Part shown: one piece after another, positions 61,237-64,000 of the stretch
Position numbering within the stretch: position 1 is the stretch's first letter
How the letters are laid out: the number at the start of each line of letters is the position of its first letter
NCBI GenBank assembly: GCA_965277875.1
Contig: CBDIDV010000002.1
Span: forward strand, 682,001-746,000
From: CAWFQB01 sp965277875
Lineage (GTDB): Bacteria > Armatimonadota > Chthonomonadetes > Chthonomonadales > Chthonomonadaceae
Direction: 5' to 3'
DNA length: 64,000 nt
Notes under the pieces: generated by a model
What the model saw: only the letters and a program-made list of their open reading frames with translations
Database searches by the model: none
What the model was told of the DNA's origin: nothing
Translations under genes and position numbers: made by a program

Positions 61237-61477
61237 AGTTTCCTCATCGGTAACGTCAGGTCTGCCGCGCAAGCGCTATGATGTGGTGCATAGCTGCTCA
61301 AAGCAGGCGGCAGAAAACAGTGGCTGGCGGAAAGGACGCGTCAGGGAGTAACAATAGAACCATCAAAGAACCATCAATGGATTATCTACATCTTATTATA
61401 CGTTATAATACGCGCAATCTGCTTACATTACCATGCCGGAAACAGTGCGGTTTCAAGGTTTACTTGAAACGCAGGTC

Positions 61478-62470
61478 TCAGAAACTTGCGCCGATGCTAA
61501 GGCCGCGATTGGTGGCGGGCATGAGTATGCGCGTAAAGAACTCCTCGGCCAGTGCGCCGAACGAGCCGGGACTTGCGGGGTTCAGGAAGCCATGCCCGTA
61601 CTTGTAGGCCAGCAGAAGGGTGGAGCGGTCGCCCGCTTTAATCAGGGCGTCGTGCAGCCGTTGCGATTGATCCACGCTTACCAGCGGGTCGGTCGTGCCG
61701 TGGATGATGAGGAACGGCGCGGCCTGCTTGTCCACATACGTGACGGGCGAACTCGCTTTGTACAGGTCGGGCGCGTCCGTCTGCTTTTTGCCCAGGAAGT
61801 TCGTGACGATGGCGATGGCGAGAAGGTTCGCGCTCGGATCGTTGGGCGAGATCGTAAAGTCGGCGGGGCCGTAAAAGTCCACGACGGCCTGCACCTTGCT
61901 GCTGTACGGCGCCAGAGCGGCGTCGCTGTTGTCGCGGGTTTCGCGCATACCGAGCAGGGCGACCAGATACCCGCCTGCCGAGTCGCCCAATGCGCCGATG
62001 CGCTGCGGGTCTACATGATACTTGTCGGCATTGGCGCGTATCCACCGAACGGCCCGCTGCGAGTCGTCTAGCTGCGCGGGGTACTTGTTGGCGGTCTGCG
62101 TCAGCAGGCGATAGTTGATTGAAAACGCGGCGAAGCCTTTTGCGGCCAGAGCGCGGCCCATCGGCTCATAAAACTTTTTGTCGCCCGCCGACCAGCCGCC
62201 GCCATGTATCAGCACAATGGCGGGATGTTTGCGCGTCGTATCGGCGGGCGTATACGCGTCGAGGGTAAGGCTTGTGCCGTCTGCCGTGCCGTACACGACA
62301 TTCGGCTCGGCGACGGTGGCGGGCGCACTGTTCTGCGCGTCCTGCGTGGCCGCTGCTGCCTGCTTCACAGCGACGACGCGGCCTGCCTGCCGCGCACAGG
62401 CGATGTGCGTGGACAGCGCAAAGGCGAGACACATTAAGCCTGGAAACAATTGTTTGGTATTTTTGTTCAT
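61478..62470 (-). CDS. Exported alpha/beta-hydrolase (BD-FAE type esterase)
   Basis: The 330-residue protein has a signal peptide (LFPGLMCLAFALSTHIACA). The oxyanion motif HGGGWSAGD, the nucleophile motif GDSAGGYL, Asp in HGTTDPLV and His in YGHGF give a complete Ser-Asp-His triad. The family includes carbohydrate esterases (BD-FAE), which fits the neighbouring GH9 cellulase. The ribosome binding site is weak. It follows the GH9 gene across a compound palindrome. Confidence 0.88.
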   Translation of the reverse strand: MNKNTKQLFPGLMCLAFALSTHIACARQAGRVVAVKQAAAATQDAQNSAPATVAEPNVVYGTADGTSLTLDAYTPADTTRKHPAIVLIHGGGWSAGDKKFYEPMGRALAAKGFAAFSINYRLLTQTANKYPAQLDDSQRAVRWIRANADKYHVDPQRIGALGDSAGGYLVALLGMRETRDNSDAALAPYSSKVQAVVDFYGPADFTISPNDPSANLLAIAIVTNFLGKKQTDAPDLYKASSPVTYVDKQAAPFLIIHGTTDPLVSVDQSQRLHDALIKAGDRSTLLLAYKYGHGFLNPASPGSFGALAEEFFTRILMPATNRGLSIGASF

Positions 62471-62488
62471 GATGGTTATCAGCGGTTG

Positions 62489-62683
62489 TCCGGCATATAA
62501 AATGCCGGACGCATGGGCCTGCGGCCAGCCGTCCTGCGGACGGGTGCAAACTGGTTGATGTGCATTGTGTTACGACGCTTCAACTCGTATAGGCTTGCTT
62601 GTGCGAGAATAGCAGTGGTAAACAGGAATAGTCTGTAGGATAACTGGCCGCAGGCCCATGTATCCGGCACTTTATATGCCGGA
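62489..62683. repeat. Compound palindromic element, family 1 (copy 4)
   Basis: The order is A TCCGGCAT-ATAAA-ATGCCGGA (62489-62509), arm CGCATGG (62510-62516), B GGCC-TGC-GGCC (62516-62526), C CCGTCC-TGC-GGACGG (62529-62543), a 100-bp spacer without clear C', B' GGCC-GCA-GGCC (62646-62656), arm' CCATG, A' (62663-62683). It keeps the family plan but has lost C'. Confidence 0.8.
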
Positions 62684-62686
62684 TAA

Positions 62687-64000
62687 TCAGGGACGCGCGG
62701 CGAGGTAGCCCCACACGAACACGTTGGGCGTCCAGTTGTCTACGGTGAACTCGGTCTGGGCCGGGTACAGGAAGATGTCGAAATAGGCCTCGGTCGTGGG
62801 CCACTCCATAGGCGCGGGCGTACAAAGGGCGTTCAAGTAGTACGTGAGCGGCCACGTTGTAAAGTTGTCGTGCCACTGGCTGTAATCAATGTTGCCGTAG
62901 GGCGTCAGGCCGGGCGGGGCAGGCTGTCCGGTGCGGCGCGAGTCCAGATGCAGCGGGTGCAGGATCGGGTTCGCGCCCAGGCCCGTGGTATACACGATGT
63001 TTCCCGGATTACCGCCCAGCCCGAACTGACACGCGCTGATCGCGCCCGCAAGATACTTGGTTTCGCCGGTCAGAAAGTGGGCGCGGGCCGCTTCGATGGC
63101 GTCGGGCGCGGTGTAAAACCCGATGAACATGGGCTTGCCCCTGTCCGGCGTGGTCAGGTTAAAGGCATTGCCGCTCGCATACGCAAGGCTTTTGTCGGCT
63201 TCGCTGAGTACGGCCTGCCGCGCATTACGCTTGATATTTGCGTCCGCCAGTTTGTTGTCCAGTCGGGCATACGCAAAGGCCGCGTCCCGCTGCACATGGT
63301 CGCCCCACGCAAATACGTTCGGAGTGGCGTCTTTGAGGCACGTATTTTGCAGAAAAACGTCGTGCCATTTGCGCTCGCCGGTCAGGGCGTAAAGCTGCAG
63401 GGCGGCGAAATTTCGGTTGTCCCGCGTTTCCCAGTGCTTCTTGTCAAAGTCCGCATCGGTTTTGGCGCGGTCGGGGAACTGCGTTTCGGCCCACAGCATG
63501 GCGCGTAACGCGCTGGCCTGATAGGTTTTGGCTTTGGCCGCATCGTAGTTTTGCAACAGCCGGGCCGTTCGCGCAGCCACGCCCGCATAGTAGTAGCTGC
63601 TGTCCATGTCGGGCGCGAACACATACGCGGGCATAGACTGCATCCAGCTTACTTCGCCGTCTATGGGGTCGCCGTTCGTCTCGATACCGAACGGAACGCT
63701 GCCATCCGGCTTTTGCAGGCGTCGAAAGCAGTCCAGTTCAAACAGGGCTTCGGTCAGCACGTCCGGCAGGCCGGGTGTGGGCGGGATGTTCAGCCGCAGC
63801 TTGTTCATCTGGGCGGGAAACAGTTCCAGCAGTTCCAACTGCGCGTGAGTAACGCGCATGTGGGTAATGCGGCGCGGGTTCCAGTCACCGGCGTCGTGGT
63901 AGCCGCCCCAAGCGTCGGGTACGGGCTTCCCGGTATCGCCCTGCGCCAGGTCTGCAAACGCTTCCCCGCCCTTCGACAAACGTGAGTACGTGGACTGCGT
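62687..64000 (-). CDS. Glycoside hydrolase family 9 cellulase, 5' end missing
   Basis: The 438 visible residues are the catalytic domain of a GH9 endoglucanase-type enzyme. It has the catalytic base motif GGYHDAGDW, the aromatic-rich toroid helices (SYYYAGVAARTARLL), TTGLGANPILHPLHLDSR (the family's His motif) and a probable acid Glu in PAQTEFTVDNW. The frame continues open to the right edge of the window, so the N-terminus, signal peptide and any Ig-like domain lie beyond. It is followed by a compound palindrome and an esterase gene, fitting a plant-polymer degradation locus. Confidence 0.88.
   Translation of the reverse strand, partial: TQSTYSRLSKGGEAFADLAQGDTGKPVPDAWGGYHDAGDWNPRRITHMRVTHAQLELLELFPAQMNKLRLNIPPTPGLPDVLTEALFELDCFRRLQKPDGSVPFGIETNGDPIDGEVSWMQSMPAYVFAPDMDSSYYYAGVAARTARLLQNYDAAKAKTYQASALRAMLWAETQFPDRAKTDADFDKKHWETRDNRNFAALQLYALTGERKWHDVFLQNTCLKDATPNVFAWGDHVQRDAAFAYARLDNKLADANIKRNARQAVLSEADKSLAYASGNAFNLTTPDRGKPMFIGFYTAPDAIEAARAHFLTGETKYLAGAISACQFGLGGNPGNIVYTTGLGANPILHPLHLDSRRTGQPAPPGLTPYGNIDYSQWHDNFTTWPLTYYLNALCTPAPMEWPTTEAYFDIFLYPAQTEFTVDNWTPNVFVWGYLAARP

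Overview
The window reads as one contiguous piece of a GC-rich (roughly 60%) bacterial chromosome. It mixes a long core block (recG, coaD, the rpmF-plsX-fab cluster, pyrF, tsaE/tsaB, aroF, and a pgpH-ybeY-dgkA-corC cluster) with many genes for plant or microbial polysaccharide breakdown (GH4, GH172/DUF2961, GH9, sugar isomerase, MFS transporter, esterase). This mix, together with FhaA- and SepIVA-like proteins outside an obvious actinobacterial context, fits Armatimonadota (Capsulimonas/Armatimonas type) best. That assignment is an inference from gene content; no rRNA is present and no database was searched.

Layout. 1-5.4 kb: an FHA-domain regulator divergent from a small conserved protein, then a secreted protein and a TPR protein, closed by a strong bidirectional terminator. 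5.4-18.4 kb: a 13 kb minus-strand run recG-coaD-sepIVA-like-yceD-rpmF-plsX-fabH-fabD-fabG-acpP-fabF, interrupted by a retropepsin-like protease pair and by a secreted thioredoxin-type protein. 18.4-22.4 kb: a class III nucleotide cyclase fused to WD40 repeats, then a GH4 glycosidase. 22.4-26.4 kb: a small accessory island with a MazF-type toxin-antitoxin pair, a 139-bp duplicate of the GH4 3' end, and a GmrSD-type (DUF262/DUF1524) nuclease split by a +1 frameshift. 26.4-36 kb: CAP-domain protein, methyltransferase, pyrF, GH172-like protein, tsaE, tsaB, FIST protein, sirtuin. 36.3-44.4 kb: a tightly overlapping operon of a polytopic membrane protein, a 1764-residue alpha-2-macroglobulin with an intact CVEQ thioester motif, and a VanW-domain protein. 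44.8-55.9 kb: MFS transporter, DAHP synthase, cysteine-desulfurase-like enzyme, and the pgpH-ybeY-dgkA/PAP2-corC cluster driven by a near-perfect sigma70 promoter. 56-64 kb: secreted proteins, a sugar-phosphate isomerase/epimerase, a peroxiredoxin-cytochrome c-copper monooxygenase fusion, an esterase and a GH9 cellulase that runs off the right end.

The intergenic DNA is unusually rich in inverted repeats. Four elements (about 2.2, 29.2, 44.5 and 62.5 kb) share one architecture, hairpin A - arm - hairpin B - hairpin C, then the mirror image. Their primary sequences differ but their pairing is kept. A second group of palindromes (9.5, 16.1, 33.6, 35.0, 49.2 kb) and short A/C-rich strings built on AACAAACAACAAGCAAC also recur. 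Some repeats have entered coding sequence, notably the region encoding the signal anchor of the macroglobulin.

The strongest candidates for new biology are the macroglobulin/VanW/membrane-protein operon, the covarying palindrome family, the cyclase-WD40 fusion, and the retropepsin pair inside the fatty-acid operon.
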